Assembly (NCBI RefSeq): GCF_008868175.1
Contig: NZ_WBKT01000054.1
Coordinates: 1 to 33,971, forward strand
DNA from: Micromonospora sp. AMSO31t
GTDB taxonomy: Bacteria; Actinomycetota; Actinomycetes; Mycobacteriales; Micromonosporaceae
Length of the DNA stretch: 33,971 nucleotides
Reading direction: 5' to 3'
This document shows positions 7,311 to 15,533 of this stretch, piece by piece. Below the pieces are notes generated by a model. The model saw only the letters and a list, made by a program, of their open reading frames with translations. It did not search any database and was not told where the DNA came from. The stretch's first letter is position 1. Every line of letters starts with the position of its first letter. The position numbers and the translations under genes were made by a program.

Positions 7311-7907
7311 ATGCCAGTTCGCAAGGGCTCGACGATCGACCCGGAGCGCACCCGCACCGGCATCATCGAGGCGGCCACCCCACTGCTCTACGAGCGGGGC
7401 CTCGACGGCATCGGCGTCGCCGAGCTGTGCGCCCGCCTCGGCGCTTCCAAGGAAACCGTCTACCGCTACTTCGGTAGCAAGGAAGGCCTGATCCAGGCAG
7501 TGCTGGAGGCCCGCAGCAAGCGGGTGACCAGCTGGATCGCCGGGGCCGTGGCCGCCGCCGGGGACGATCCGCGCGACCAACTCACTGCCGTCTTCGACGA
7601 ACTCCAGCGCTGGTACGACGATCCCGGCTTCCGGGGCTGCGCGATGCAGAACGCCGCAGCCCAACATCATGTCGAGGCGGTACGGGAGATCACCTCCCGC
7701 CACCTGGACCGCCGCCTCGACCTCCTGACCGCGATCGCCCGACGGGCCGGCGCAGCCGACCCGGACACCCTCGGGCGGCAGCTGCTCTTGCTGGTCGAGG
7801 GTGCCACCCTCGTCGCCGCGCACCACGACCGGAACGCCGGCAAGCACGCCAAGCAGGCCGCCCTCGCCCTGCTGCCCACTGTCTCCACCAGCACCGGGAC
7901 GGTCTAA
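7311..7907 (+). CDS. TetR/AcrR family transcriptional regulator
   Basis: This 198-residue regulator has an N-terminal helix-turn-helix (IIEAATPLLYERGLDGIGVAELCARLGASKETVYRYFGSKEGL region, residues about 18-60). A helical ligand-binding and dimerisation domain follows, including the FRGCAMQNAA segment seen in many TetR proteins. It is divergent from the MFS-hydrolase operon and probably represses it and itself through the repeats in the gap. There is no Shine-Dalgarno site before the ATG, and a -10-like TACCAT lies about one helical half-turn upstream, so translation may be leaderless. Its last four bases overlap the convergent acetyltransferase gene. Confidence 0.9.
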   Translation: MPVRKGSTIDPERTRTGIIEAATPLLYERGLDGIGVAELCARLGASKETVYRYFGSKEGLIQAVLEARSKRVTSWIAGAVAAAGDDPRDQLTAVFDELQRWYDDPGFRGCAMQNAAAQHHVEAVREITSRHLDRRLDLLTAIARRAGAADPDTLGRQLLLLVEGATLVAAHHDRNAGKHAKQAALALLPTVSTSTGTV

Positions 7908-8665
7908 TGAGAAGACCACCAGGTCGAAGCCGTCGTGGCAGCGAAGCCCAGTGACTCGTACAGCGGCCTGCCCAGCCGCGAAGCGGTCAATGTGACCGGC
8001 AGGCCTGCCATCGGGGCGAGGGACCCGACCATCACCGCCCGCCCCACACCACCCGAACGAAACGCCTGCGAGGTGCCGACCCAGTAGTGGCTGCCGAACC
8101 CGCCTTCCACGACGATGACGCACGCCCCAGCTATCTCACCGTCCACGCTAACGACGAACACATCCACACCTGGTTGGTGAATCAACGCGGTAGGGAACAT
8201 CTCACCGCCCCGATAGGGCTCGAACCTGGCCAGCTCGAAAGCGGCGATCACGACTCGCTCAGCCGCTCTCAGACCCTCCTCGCTCCGCACCCGGACCACG
8301 TTCATTGCGGGCTCGGCAACGGCGCCGGGCTGGCGCAGCATGATCGGCATCTGCCAGGTGCGCATGCCCAGGTGGCTCAGATCCGTCGAGCTGAACGGAT
8401 CCTCGGCGTCCACCGGCCCAGCCGCCAGGATAGCCAGTTCGGTTATCTCAGCCACCTCCTCGCGCCGGAGGTCGGGCTTCTGAATCAGGACGCGCAGGCC
8501 CGCGCGCTCGTCACCAACGACGGCGAGGAAGCCACGGCGACGGATCACCCGGTGGCCGCGGGCGCGACCGGTGGCGGCCCAGAAGGCAGCCGAGTTGCGG
8601 GCCTGGAGCAGGGGCGCGTCAGAGGCGGACGCAAGGCAATCGGGGGTATGCACGTCGATCGTCAT
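7904..8665 (-). CDS. GNAT family N-acetyltransferase
   Basis: This 253-residue protein carries the GNAT fold in its C-terminal half: VFVVSVDGEIAGACVIVVEGG, then the acetyl-CoA pyrophosphate loop SGGVGRAVM (about residues 208-216), then a late YESLGF motif. The first 120 residues form an extra domain of unclear function. The acceptor substrate is unknown. A GAAGGAAT ribosome site precedes the ATG at 8665. It converges with the TetR gene, with a four-base overlap at the stop codons and no room for a terminator. Confidence 0.8.
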   Translation of the reverse strand: MTIDVHTPDCLASASDAPLLQARNSAAFWAATGRARGHRVIRRRGFLAVVGDERAGLRVLIQKPDLRREEVAEITELAILAAGPVDAEDPFSSTDLSHLGMRTWQMPIMLRQPGAVAEPAMNVVRVRSEEGLRAAERVVIAAFELARFEPYRGGEMFPTALIHQPGVDVFVVSVDGEIAGACVIVVEGGFGSHYWVGTSQAFRSGGVGRAVMVGSLAPMAGLPVTLTASRLGRPLYESLGFAATTASTWWSSH

Positions 8666-8963
8666 GGCGGTCGTAATTCCTTCTCGTCGTAGTCATACCT
8701 GCGCTGCACAGATGCTCGTACTCGTCCGCGCCTTAGGCGTCGACCCCCGCCGCGCCGGTCGAGCGAACTCGGGTGGACGCGGGTTGCGCTGACGACGACG
8801 AACAGGAGCGACAGGCCAGCGCGGGGCGGCGCGAGGTGGCGTGGGGTCTGGCCATGGACCTGGGAAGGCATTGTTCGCGTGTTGCCCGGGCGACGTGGCG
8901 AGAAGGGTCTCGGCTCTGCAAGTCACAACCTGAACGAGCAGGGTCCCTCCGCGGCTGGCCGTG
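8666..8963. other. Intergenic gap of 298 bases, no gene seen
   Basis: This stretch lies between the acetyltransferase start and the end of the first quinone oxidoreductase gene. Short open frames exist on both strands, but none has a ribosome site with a recognisable protein, and their compositions look like chance frames in G+C-rich DNA. It should contain the promoter of the acetyltransferase. No strong hairpin was found. Confidence 0.5.
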
Positions 8964-9572
8964 TCAGGCGGCGCGGCCGGCCTTGAGCGCCGCCGCGGTG
9001 TCGACGACCCGGCGGGCCTGGTGACGCGCGGCTTGCAGGACCACGTCCCCGGGTGGGCCGTCGCCGGCCACGTGCGAGGTGCCGTAGGGATTGCCGCTCT
9101 GGAACTGGACGGGGTCGGTGTAGCCGGGGGGCACGATGATGCCGCCCCAGTGGTAGAAGACGTTCCCCAGCGCCAGAATGGTCGACTCCTGCCCGCCGTG
9201 GGCGGTGTTGGAGGCCGTGAAGGCCGAGTAGACCTTGTCGGCGAGCCTGCCCTGGAACCACAGGGCGCCGGTGGTGTCGATGAACGCCTTAAGCTGGCTG
9301 GCCACGTTGCCGAAGCGGGTGGGTGTGCCGAACAGCACCGCATCGGCCCAGGCCAGGTCGTCGTGGCTGGCCTCGGTGACGTCGGCGGTGTCGCGGATGT
9401 GCCGCGCCCACTCCGGCCGGGCGTCGACCGCCTCGGGTGGCGCCGTCTCGGCGACCTTGCGCAGCCGCACCTGTGCGCCGGTCTTCTCCGCGCCGTCGGC
9501 GGCGGCTCGCGCCAGGGCGTGCACGGTGCCGGTGGCGCTGTAGTAGATGACGGCGACCTTCACGGGTTCCAT
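8964..9572 (-). CDS. wrbA: WrbA-type NAD(P)H:quinone oxidoreductase (flavodoxin fold)
   Basis: This 202-residue flavoprotein carries the FMN-phosphate loop YYSATGTVHALA near the start, the PTRFGNVASQLKAFIDTTG segment, and the SAFTASNTAHGGQESTILAL and YHWGGIIVPPGY motifs typical of type IV quinone oxidoreductases of the WrbA family. These carry out two-electron quinone reduction, protecting against redox cycling. It is divergent from the second ECF41 sigma factor, fitting the ECF41 habit of sitting beside an oxidoreductase. A close paralogue lies at 17529-18146. The methionine at 9572 begins MEPVKVAVIYY and fits the family length. Confidence 0.92.
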   Translation of the reverse strand: MEPVKVAVIYYSATGTVHALARAAADGAEKTGAQVRLRKVAETAPPEAVDARPEWARHIRDTADVTEASHDDLAWADAVLFGTPTRFGNVASQLKAFIDTTGALWFQGRLADKVYSAFTASNTAHGGQESTILALGNVFYHWGGIIVPPGYTDPVQFQSGNPYGTSHVAGDGPPGDVVLQAARHQARRVVDTAAALKAGRAA

Positions 9573-9672
9573 GATCGGTTTCCTTGCCTCGCGGGAGGGT
9601 CTCAGGGGTACGACGGACCGACCCCGCGGAATGTCAGGCGACCCGCCGACCTCACAGATCGGTGTGCCGTCC

Positions 9673-9699
9673 CGTCACACTGGCGACGGCAGTTTCGAC
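9673..9699 (+). promoter_or_regulatory. Candidate ECF41 promoter before the second sigma factor
   Basis: CGTCACA (9673-9679) is followed after 16 bases by CGAC (9696-9699), close to the reported ECF41 consensus of about TGTCACA and CGTC. The same spacing occurs in the candidate site near 4305-4331. A weakness is that a start site near 9706 would fall within the ribosome site (AGGGGAG, 9701-9707), so use for this gene is doubtful. Confidence 0.3.
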
Positions 9700-9718
9700 C
9701 AGGGGAGCCGGCGACACC

Positions 9719-10654
9719 ATGACCACCCGATCCGAGCCAGGGCAGGACGGGCCCGATCCGGGCTTCGACGCGGTCGCCAGCGAGCGGCGGCGGCTGACCA
9801 ACGTGGCGTACCGGCTTCTCGGCTCGCTGGCCGATGCCGAGGATGTCGTCCAGGAGACGTACGCCCGCTGGTACGTCCTGTCGCCGCCCGAGCGGGAAGC
9901 CATCGAGTCCCCCGGGGCCTGGCTCACGACAGTCGCCAGCCGCATCTGCCTCGACCTGCTGCGCTCCGCCCGGGTCCGGCGGGAGCGCTACGTGGGCGAA
10001 TGGATTCCGGAGCCGCTGCCCGATCGTGCGGAGTGGACCGGCGGGCGGTCGGACGGCGCCACCGCCGACCCGGCTGACCGGATCACCCTCGACGAGTCGC
10101 TCAACATGGCGTTCCTCGTCGTGCTCGAGTCGATGACCCCGGCCGAGCGCGTCGCGTTCGTCCTGCACGACGTCTTCCGCTACTCCTTCGCGGAGGTGGC
10201 CCAGATAGTCGGCCGCACCCCGGCGGCATGTCGCCAACTGGCCTCGTCGGCCCGCCGGCGCATCCGCGCGTCGCGGACTCCCGCGACGCCGCTGGCGCGG
10301 CAGGCCGAGATCGTCAGGGACTTCAAACAGGCGTGGGAGGCCAGGGACATCGCGGCCCTCATCGGCCTGCTCGACCCCGACGTCACGGCGATCGGCGACG
10401 GTGGTGGCCTGGTCAGTGCCGAACTCCACCCGATTGAGGGCAGCGCGCAGGTCGCCCGCGTGCTCGTCGACGTAACCGGCGAGGCACCGCACCTGAGGAT
10501 CATGGAGCGTACGGTCAACGGCCGTCCCGGCCTGGTGGCACAGCTGGCCGGCGTCACCGTCACCGTGATGGCGTTCGACACAGCGGGCGACCGGATCACG
10601 CGGATCTGGGCAGTCCGCAACCCCGCGAAGCTCCGGCCGTGGACGACGGCCTGA
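9719..10654 (+). CDS. ECF41-group sigma factor with SnoaL-like C-terminal domain (second copy)
   Basis: This 311-residue sigma factor has region 2 at about residues 20-88, region 4 at about 130-185, and a SnoaL-like tail from about 195. ECF41 signatures are WIPEPL (95-100), DGGGL (227-231) and NPAKL (301-305). Compared with the other copy it has a longer, Asp/Gly-rich linker at about 101-120 between regions 2 and 4. The ATG at 9719 is preferred because AGGGGAG lies upstream; longer frames reach back to 9584 without a site. It is divergent from the WrbA-type oxidoreductase and may control it. Autoregulation is possible. The inducer is unknown. Confidence 0.9.
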   Translation: MTTRSEPGQDGPDPGFDAVASERRRLTNVAYRLLGSLADAEDVVQETYARWYVLSPPEREAIESPGAWLTTVASRICLDLLRSARVRRERYVGEWIPEPLPDRAEWTGGRSDGATADPADRITLDESLNMAFLVVLESMTPAERVAFVLHDVFRYSFAEVAQIVGRTPAACRQLASSARRRIRASRTPATPLARQAEIVRDFKQAWEARDIAALIGLLDPDVTAIGDGGGLVSAELHPIEGSAQVARVLVDVTGEAPHLRIMERTVNGRPGLVAQLAGVTVTVMAFDTAGDRITRIWAVRNPAKLRPWTTA

Positions 10655-10683
10655 GGTCGCTCACGAGTCGGAACACCTACCTA

Positions 10684-10730
10684 GGCGGGGCGGCCCGGCC
10701 GGCGCGACACCGGCCGGGCCCGCACCCGCC
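10684..10730. terminator. Bidirectional hairpin between convergent genes
   Basis: The inner arms 10692-10702 and 10710-10720 form a perfect 11-bp stem with a seven-base loop. Outer segments 10684-10689 (GGCGGG) and 10725-10730 (CCCGCC) can extend it. It sits between the stops of the sigma factor (10654) and the roadblock gene (10736). Confidence 0.7.
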
Positions 10731-10735
10731 CCGGC

Positions 10736-11158
10736 TCAGCGGGGCAGCGCCTGCTGGAGTTCGGCCCGCAGCGCCGGGGTGAGCATCTCGCCGGCCTGCT
10801 TGGCCAGCCGCGCCATCTCGTAGCCGACCACGCCGATGTCGGCGTCGGCCCCGGCCAGCGTGGCCAGGATCGAGCCGTCCCGGATCTGCATGACCAGGAA
10901 GTAGCCCCGGCCCATCTCGACCACGGTCTGCTTGACGACGTCGCCGTCGAACATCTGGGCCGCGCCGGCGGTGATGCTCATCAGGCCCGAGGTCACCGCC
11001 GCGAGCTTGTCCGCGTGGTCGCGGGGCAGGTGCGCGGAGATCGCCACGAGCAGCCCGTCGGTGGAGACCACCACCGCGTGCGCCACCCCCGGCACCCGCT
11101 CCGCGAACGCGTTCACCAGCCAGCTCAGGTCCCGTGCCTCCTGGCTCAACGTCGTCAC
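10736..11158 (-). CDS. Roadblock/LC7 domain protein (CvnB-type)
   Basis: This 140-residue protein has the roadblock/LC7 fold typical of conservon B proteins: [29 protein letters not shown], an [15 protein letters not shown] helix, and a [20 protein letters not shown] sheet. In actinobacterial conservons this protein works with a histidine kinase-like CvnA, a DUF742 protein CvnC and a small GTPase CvnD in a membrane-associated switch. Its ATG overlaps the kinase stop by four bases (ATGA), so the two are translationally coupled. The C and D members are absent here; a terminator hairpin follows directly. Confidence 0.92.
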   Translation of the reverse strand: MTTLSQEARDLSWLVNAFAERVPGVAHAVVVSTDGLLVAISAHLPRDHADKLAAVTSGLMSITAGAAQMFDGDVVKQTVVEMGRGYFLVMQIRDGSILATLAGADADIGVVGYEMARLAKQAGEMLTPALRAELQQALPR

Positions 11159-13761
11159 TGTCGAACTCCCCCTTCATCGCGCGGCAGGTACATCTCGGTG
11201 GTCTCCTCGGCCTCCGCCCGCCGCACCCCGCTGTAGTAGCGCGAGAGCATGCCGCCGACCGCCTCCGGATCCGGCTCATCACGCCCGGAACGCTTCGGGG
11301 CGGCGGGCTGGGTGACCGCGGTGAGCTGGGCCATCGGTACGCGTACCGGCAGGCCTCGCTCGTTGGTGCCTCCGGTGACCGGCGTCGCGGCGGGCGCCGG
11401 CGTCACACCGAGCACCGCGGCCGACGGGCCCTGGCGGCTGAACCAGCCACCGCCGGCCGGCGCCCCGGTCGCCGGGGCGAGCACGTCCTCGGCCCGGCCC
11501 GGCACGAGGCGCGGCGCGGGCACGGGCACGCCGGGCGGACGGCCCGGCAGCGCCGTGGCGGGCGGCGCCGCGCCGAGCGGGAGCCCCGTCAGCGGCGACA
11601 CCGGCAGCTCCGCCGGTGGCGCCGGCGGGCGGCGTCCGGCCACCGGCAGCTCGGCGGGCGGCGTCCCGAGCCGGGCAGTGCCGGGCGTCAGCCGGGACGC
11701 CGCGGCCACCTGACTGGTCAGCATCCGGGGCGCGGCCGGCTGCTCCAGCCCCGGCGCGGGCGCCGCGGCCAGCAACTCGGCCGGGATCCGGACCCGGGCG
11801 ACCAGGCCCTCCTGACCGCCCCGCAGCCGCACCTGCACGCCGTGCCGGGCACCCAGGTGGCTCACCACGAACAGGCCCATCCGCTCGGAGGCGGACACGT
11901 CGGCCGCCGGCGGCTCGGCCAGCACCGCGTTCGCCTCGGCCAGCGCGGCCGGGCTCATCCCGAGCCCCTGGTCGACGATCTCCACGAACGCGCCCGGGCC
12001 CTCCGCGCCGGCGACGACCCGCACCACGGTGTCCGGCCGGGAGAAGGCGGTGGCGTTCTCCAGCAGCTCGGCGAAGAGGTGCACGAGGTCGCCCACCGCG
12101 TGCCCGACGACGTGCAGGTCGGACCGGGAGTCGTGGCGCACCCGCTGGTACTGCTCGATCTCGGCGCTGGCCGCGAGCAGCACCGCGCCGAGGCCGACCG
12201 GCCGGTTCCACCGCCGGCTGGACTCGGTGCCGGCGAGCACCAGCAGGCTCTCGTCGTTGCGGCGCATGCGGGCGGCCAGGTGGTCGAGCTTGAACAGGTT
12301 CTCCAGCTGGTCCGGGTCGCCCTCCTCGCGTTCCAGCTCGTCGAGGAGTTCGAGCTGCCGCTCGACCAGCACCTGGCTGCGCCGGGCCAGGTTGACGAAC
12401 ATGGCGTTGACGTTGCGCCGCATCATCGCCTGCTCGACCGCGACGTCGACGGCGCTGCGGTGCACCGCCACGAACGCCTCGGCCAGCTCGCCGATCTCGT
12501 CCTGCGAGTCGATCACCGCGGGCGGCACGTCGATCGCGGCCACCGGGCGGTCCACGGCTCGCAGGCGGTCCAGGGTGTGCGGCAGCTCCACCTGCGCGAT
12601 CCGCAGCGCCTGGCCGCGCAGCTGCCGCATCGAGCGGGCCACCGACCGGCCGACCAGCAACGAGATGAGCACGGCGACCAGGAGCACGCCGACGATGCCG
12701 CCGACCACCAGCAGGGTGTCCCGCAGCTGCCGGGCGCTGGCGTCGTCGGCCTGGCGTACGGCGTCGTCGAGGATGCCGGCCTCCAACTGGCGGAGCAGCT
12801 CCTGCCGCTGCTCGCTGGCCGCCCACCACTGTGTCGCCGGCAGCACCGCCGGCTCGGCGGCCCCGCTGGGCAGGGTCTGCTCCTCCAGCCGGGCGGCCGA
12901 GACGAACGCCGGGTCCACCGAGGTCTCGTCGTAGCGGCGGACCTGGTCACCGGTCGCCGCGACCCGGAACGCGCCCAGCGCGGTGAGCTGCTGGGCGCGC
13001 AGGTCGGTCAGGGAGACCTGGTCGTCCACCTCGTAGCGGCCGGCGCGGGCGGCGGCGTAGAGCTCGGCCCGGATCCGCGAGGACAGCTCCTTGACGCGGG
13101 ACAGCTGCACGTAGCGCAGCACGGCGTTGGTCAGCGCCCGCTGGTCGTCGCCGGGCGACGGCTCGGCCAGCAGGTTGAGCAGGGCGGCGATGGCCCGGTG
13201 GTAGTTGCTCAGCACGGTGTCGCTGGACAGCACCGCCGGCGGCACGGCGGCGCGGATGTAGACGACCTGGTCGTAGGCCTCCAGCCCCTCGGAGTAGGCG
13301 ACCCGCCAGGCGGCGTCGGCGTCGGCGAGGGGCTCGGCCGCGGCGCGGAGGTCGTCCATCGCCCGGTCGGAGGCGTCCTGGAGCGGCTTGAGCGCGGCGA
13401 CCGCCGCGTCCCGGTCGGCGCCGCCGCCCGCCCGGCGCAGCGCGGCCAGCTCACCGGCGGAGCGGTCCCGCTCCTGCTGGAGCCGGTCCACGGCGGTGCT
13501 GATCTGCCGGCCGATGCCGACCTGCTGGGCGAAGTCGCTCAGCGCGGTGGTCTGCCCGACCAGCCCCCGGGTCTGCACCCCGGCGAGCACCAGGAACGCC
13601 ACCGAGGGCAGCACCAGCACGGTGGCGAGCTTCGTGCCCATCCGCCAGTCCCGCAACCGGAAGCGCGAGCGCCGCCGCCGGTGCGGCGCCACCCGGTCGT
13701 CGGACGGGCTCCGGCGCGACTGCGGCGCCGCGCCGCGAGCCGGGTCGGGACCTGCGCCCAC
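11155..13761 (-). CDS. Nitrate/nitrite-sensing-domain histidine kinase (CvnA-type)
   Basis: This 868-residue sensor kinase starts with a basic cytoplasmic stretch, then a first membrane segment ([20 protein letters not shown]). An extracytoplasmic helical domain of the nitrate/nitrite-sensing (NIT) type follows, then a second membrane segment ([21 protein letters not shown]). A HAMP linker comes next, then a dimerisation-like region with [13 protein letters not shown] and a HATPase domain. The N box ([10 protein letters not shown]), G1 (DQGLGMS) and G2 ([10 protein letters not shown]) boxes are visible. The last 250 residues are rich in Pro, Ala and Gly and look disordered. The GTG at 13761 is preferred because AGGAGG lies just upstream; the frame stays open to a TTG at 13818. 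It is co-translated with the roadblock protein. The signal is not known. Confidence 0.88.
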   Translation of the reverse strand: MGAGPDPARGAAPQSRRSPSDDRVAPHRRRRSRFRLRDWRMGTKLATVLVLPSVAFLVLAGVQTRGLVGQTTALSDFAQQVGIGRQISTAVDRLQQERDRSAGELAALRRAGGGADRDAAVAALKPLQDASDRAMDDLRAAAEPLADADAAWRVAYSEGLEAYDQVVYIRAAVPPAVLSSDTVLSNYHRAIAALLNLLAEPSPGDDQRALTNAVLRYVQLSRVKELSSRIRAELYAAARAGRYEVDDQVSLTDLRAQQLTALGAFRVAATGDQVRRYDETSVDPAFVSAARLEEQTLPSGAAEPAVLPATQWWAASEQRQELLRQLEAGILDDAVRQADDASARQLRDTLLVVGGIVGVLLVAVLISLLVGRSVARSMRQLRGQALRIAQVELPHTLDRLRAVDRPVAAIDVPPAVIDSQDEIGELAEAFVAVHRSAVDVAVEQAMMRRNVNAMFVNLARRSQVLVERQLELLDELEREEGDPDQLENLFKLDHLAARMRRNDESLLVLAGTESSRRWNRPVGLGAVLLAASAEIEQYQRVRHDSRSDLHVVGHAVGDLVHLFAELLENATAFSRPDTVVRVVAGAEGPGAFVEIVDQGLGMSPAALAEANAVLAEPPAADVSASERMGLFVVSHLGARHGVQVRLRGGQEGLVARVRIPAELLAAAPAPGLEQPAAPRMLTSQVAAASRLTPGTARLGTPPAELPVAGRRPPAPPAELPVSPLTGLPLGAAPPATALPGRPPGVPVPAPRLVPGRAEDVLAPATGAPAGGGWFSRQGPSAAVLGVTPAPAATPVTGGTNERGLPVRVPMAQLTAVTQPAAPKRSGRDEPDPEAVGGMLSRYYSGVRRAEAEETTEMYLPRDEGGVRQ

Positions 13762-13870
13762 GCTCTCCTCCTGAGTCCCCCTCGGCTCCACCGGGACGGG
13801 GAGCGGAAGTCCATCCAACCAGGCCGGCGGGCGGTGTCAAACGCTGCGGCCAGCGGCACGACCCGGAAGG

Positions 13871-15274
13871 TCAGCGCGGCGGGTGGGCGGCTACGGTGTT
13901 CGGCGCGTTCCGGTCGTCCGTCCGGCCGATGCCGCCCACGTGCGCCGCCTCGGCGATCCGGCCGAGCGCCACCAGCGCGGCCCCGGTCGCCCCGATCTCC
14001 GGGTTGTGCTGGTGGCGCACCGGGCGAGGCGCCAGCGCGTCGACGAACGCGGCCCGCCACCAGGGCGAGGCGGCCATCGCGCCCCCGCCGAGCACCACCT
14101 CGGCGGGCTCGCCCACCCCGGCCTCCAGCAGCGCCAGGTCGTCGGCCATCAGCCGGCACAGCTCGGTCATCAGGACGGCCAGGATGTCGACCGCCGTCGT
14201 GCCGAAGCTCAGGCCGCGCAGCTCCCCCGAGCCGGCCGGGGCCACGCCGGGCGGCCGGTCCCCGCCCAAGCGCGGGTTGGCATGCAGGGTCAGGTTCGCG
14301 CCGGCCCGGGCCAGCGCGGCCTCCAGCTCGGCGCCGGGCGGCAGCCGCAGCTCGCGGTTCGCCCACGCGAACAGGTTCCCCCCGCTGGAGTACGCCGCCC
14401 CGGTCACCACGTGCTCGTGATCGACCCGGTAGCGCCAGAGCTGCTCGGGCAGCGGCGGCAGCGGCGCACCGGCCGGCACGGCCTGCAGGAGGCGTACGGC
14501 GGCCGAGGTGCCGACCGTGACCGCGGCGCGCGACGGGTCGACGCAGCCGGAGCCCACGTTGGACGCCGCGCCGTCGCCGACCGGGGCGGCCCAGCGGGCG
14601 TCGGCGAGCTGCGGCCAGCGCTGGGCGTGCTCGGCGCGGAGCCGGCCGCGCCACCGTTGCGGAGCCAAGGCCGGAAGGTCCTCGGGGCGTACGCCGGCCA
14701 GCTCGCACGCCTCGGCGTCCCACTCCAGCCGGCGCAGGTCGAGCAGCCCGGTGCCGGAGGCCATCGACATGGACATCGGCGCCTCGTCGAGCAGCTCGCC
14801 GAGGGCGTACTCGACGAGCCCGCCGAAGCGGGCCACCGGGCTGCCGCAGTGTTCCCGCAGCCAGGGCAGCCGGATGGTCCAGTAGCAGCGGTGCCACCAG
14901 GCGCCGGTGCGGTGGTGGAAGGCGTCTGGATCGGCCGGTCCGGTGGCCCCGGCGACCGGCTCCGGCCGGGTGTCCATCCAGGTGAGCACCGGGCCCAGCG
15001 GGGCGCCGCCGGGGCCGAGCGGCAGCACCGAGTGCCACTGCGCCGAGGTGGCGACCAGCTCGACGTCCCGCAGGTGCCCGCCGGCGGCGAGCTCGTCCAG
15101 GCATTCCGCGAGGCAGGCCAGGTAGCGGGGTCCGTCCAGGACGCCGCTGCCGTCGTCCCCGGTCACCAGGTGCACCTTCCGGCGGGCCAGCGCGCCGGGG
15201 CGCGGGACGGCGTCCGCGTCCAGCACGAGCCCGCGCACCGAGGAGGTGCCCAGGTCCAGAGCGAGAATGTCCAT
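13871..15274 (-). CDS. FGGY family carbohydrate kinase (gluconokinase-like)
   Basis: This 467-residue kinase phosphorylates a sugar or sugar acid using ATP. The phosphate-binding start LALDLGTSSVRGLV, the WMDTRP segment, the GDGAASNVGSGC region with the catalytic-type aspartate, the TVGTSAAVR ATP motif and a late VVLGGGAMAASPWW motif are all present. The overall pattern is closest to gluconate or xylulose kinases, but substrate cannot be fixed. It is divergent from trpEG. It lies about 110 bases upstream of the conservon kinase on the same strand, and that gap holds no obvious strong terminator. Family length is normal. Confidence 0.87.
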   Translation of the reverse strand: MDILALDLGTSSVRGLVLDADAVPRPGALARRKVHLVTGDDGSGVLDGPRYLACLAECLDELAAGGHLRDVELVATSAQWHSVLPLGPGGAPLGPVLTWMDTRPEPVAGATGPADPDAFHHRTGAWWHRCYWTIRLPWLREHCGSPVARFGGLVEYALGELLDEAPMSMSMASGTGLLDLRRLEWDAEACELAGVRPEDLPALAPQRWRGRLRAEHAQRWPQLADARWAAPVGDGAASNVGSGCVDPSRAAVTVGTSAAVRLLQAVPAGAPLPPLPEQLWRYRVDHEHVVTGAAYSSGGNLFAWANRELRLPPGAELEAALARAGANLTLHANPRLGGDRPPGVAPAGSGELRGLSFGTTAVDILAVLMTELCRLMADDLALLEAGVGEPAEVVLGGGAMAASPWWRAAFVDALAPRPVRHQHNPEIGATGAALVALGRIAEAAHVGGIGRTDDRNAPNTVAAHPPR

Positions 15275-15365
15275 CGCGGGTCAACCTACCCGCCGCGAAG
15301 GGCGGCGAAGCCAAGATCGGCCGGCCCGGCGCCGCGATCGGGTTCCCCGGGCACCCCCGCTCGCG

Positions 15366-15371
15366 TACAGT
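15366..15371 (+). promoter_or_regulatory. Likely -10 box of the trp leader transcript
   Basis: TACAGT at 15366-15371 lies eight bases before the ATG of the leader peptide (15379). Transcription would begin at or next to that ATG, giving a leaderless leader peptide. No clear -35 was seen. Confidence 0.45.
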
Positions 15372-15378
15372 GATCGCC

Positions 15379-15438
15379 ATGCCCGCGCACCTGACCTGCT
15401 GGTGGCCCGCCGACCCGGCGGCCCACCCCCGCGCGTAG
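15379..15438 (+). CDS. trpL: trp leader peptide (attenuator)
   Basis: The 19-residue reading frame MPAHLTCWWPADPAAHPRA holds two adjacent tryptophan codons (TGG TGG at residues 8-9) and ends ten bases before a terminator-type hairpin ahead of trpEG. Its pattern resembles the leader described for Streptomyces trpE(G), which has consecutive Trp codons followed by a PAAH ending. Ribosome stalling at the Trp codons when charged tRNA-Trp is scarce would favour the alternative pairing and let transcription continue. Confidence 0.85.
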   Translation: MPAHLTCWWPADPAAHPRA

Positions 15439-15471
15439 CTTCCCCACGCGGCCGCCCGACGAGGCGGCCGC
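15417..15471 (+). terminator. trp attenuator: antiterminator and terminator pairings
   Basis: The terminator stem pairs 15448-15456 (GCGGCCGCC) with 15463-15471 (GGCGGCCGC), nine perfect pairs around a six-base loop, followed by a C/T-rich run. The competing antiterminator pairs GGCGGCC inside the leader gene (15417-15423) with GGCCGCC (15450-15456), the left arm of the terminator. The segment just after the TGG TGG codons (GGCCCGCC) can in turn pair imperfectly with 15417-15423, giving the classical four-segment scheme. Confidence 0.8.
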
Positions 15472-15533
15472 CGGTCTCTCCCCGGCACCCCGGGTCGCCC
15501 CGCCGGCGGCCTCCGGCCCACCGAGGAGACCCG

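Noticed and set aside
8773..9024. A short plus-strand frame in the gap after the acetyltransferase
   Set aside because: It has no ribosome site and no family resemblance, and it overlaps the end of the WrbA gene.
9643..9669. An ECF41 promoter pointing to the first wrbA gene
   Set aside because: The -35-like CGGCACA on the minus strand has no acceptable -10 at 16 or 17 bases.
11134..14520. An 1128-codon plus-strand open frame opposite the conservon kinase
   Set aside because: It has no recognisable domain and a biased composition. The minus strand encodes a histidine kinase with intact boxes.
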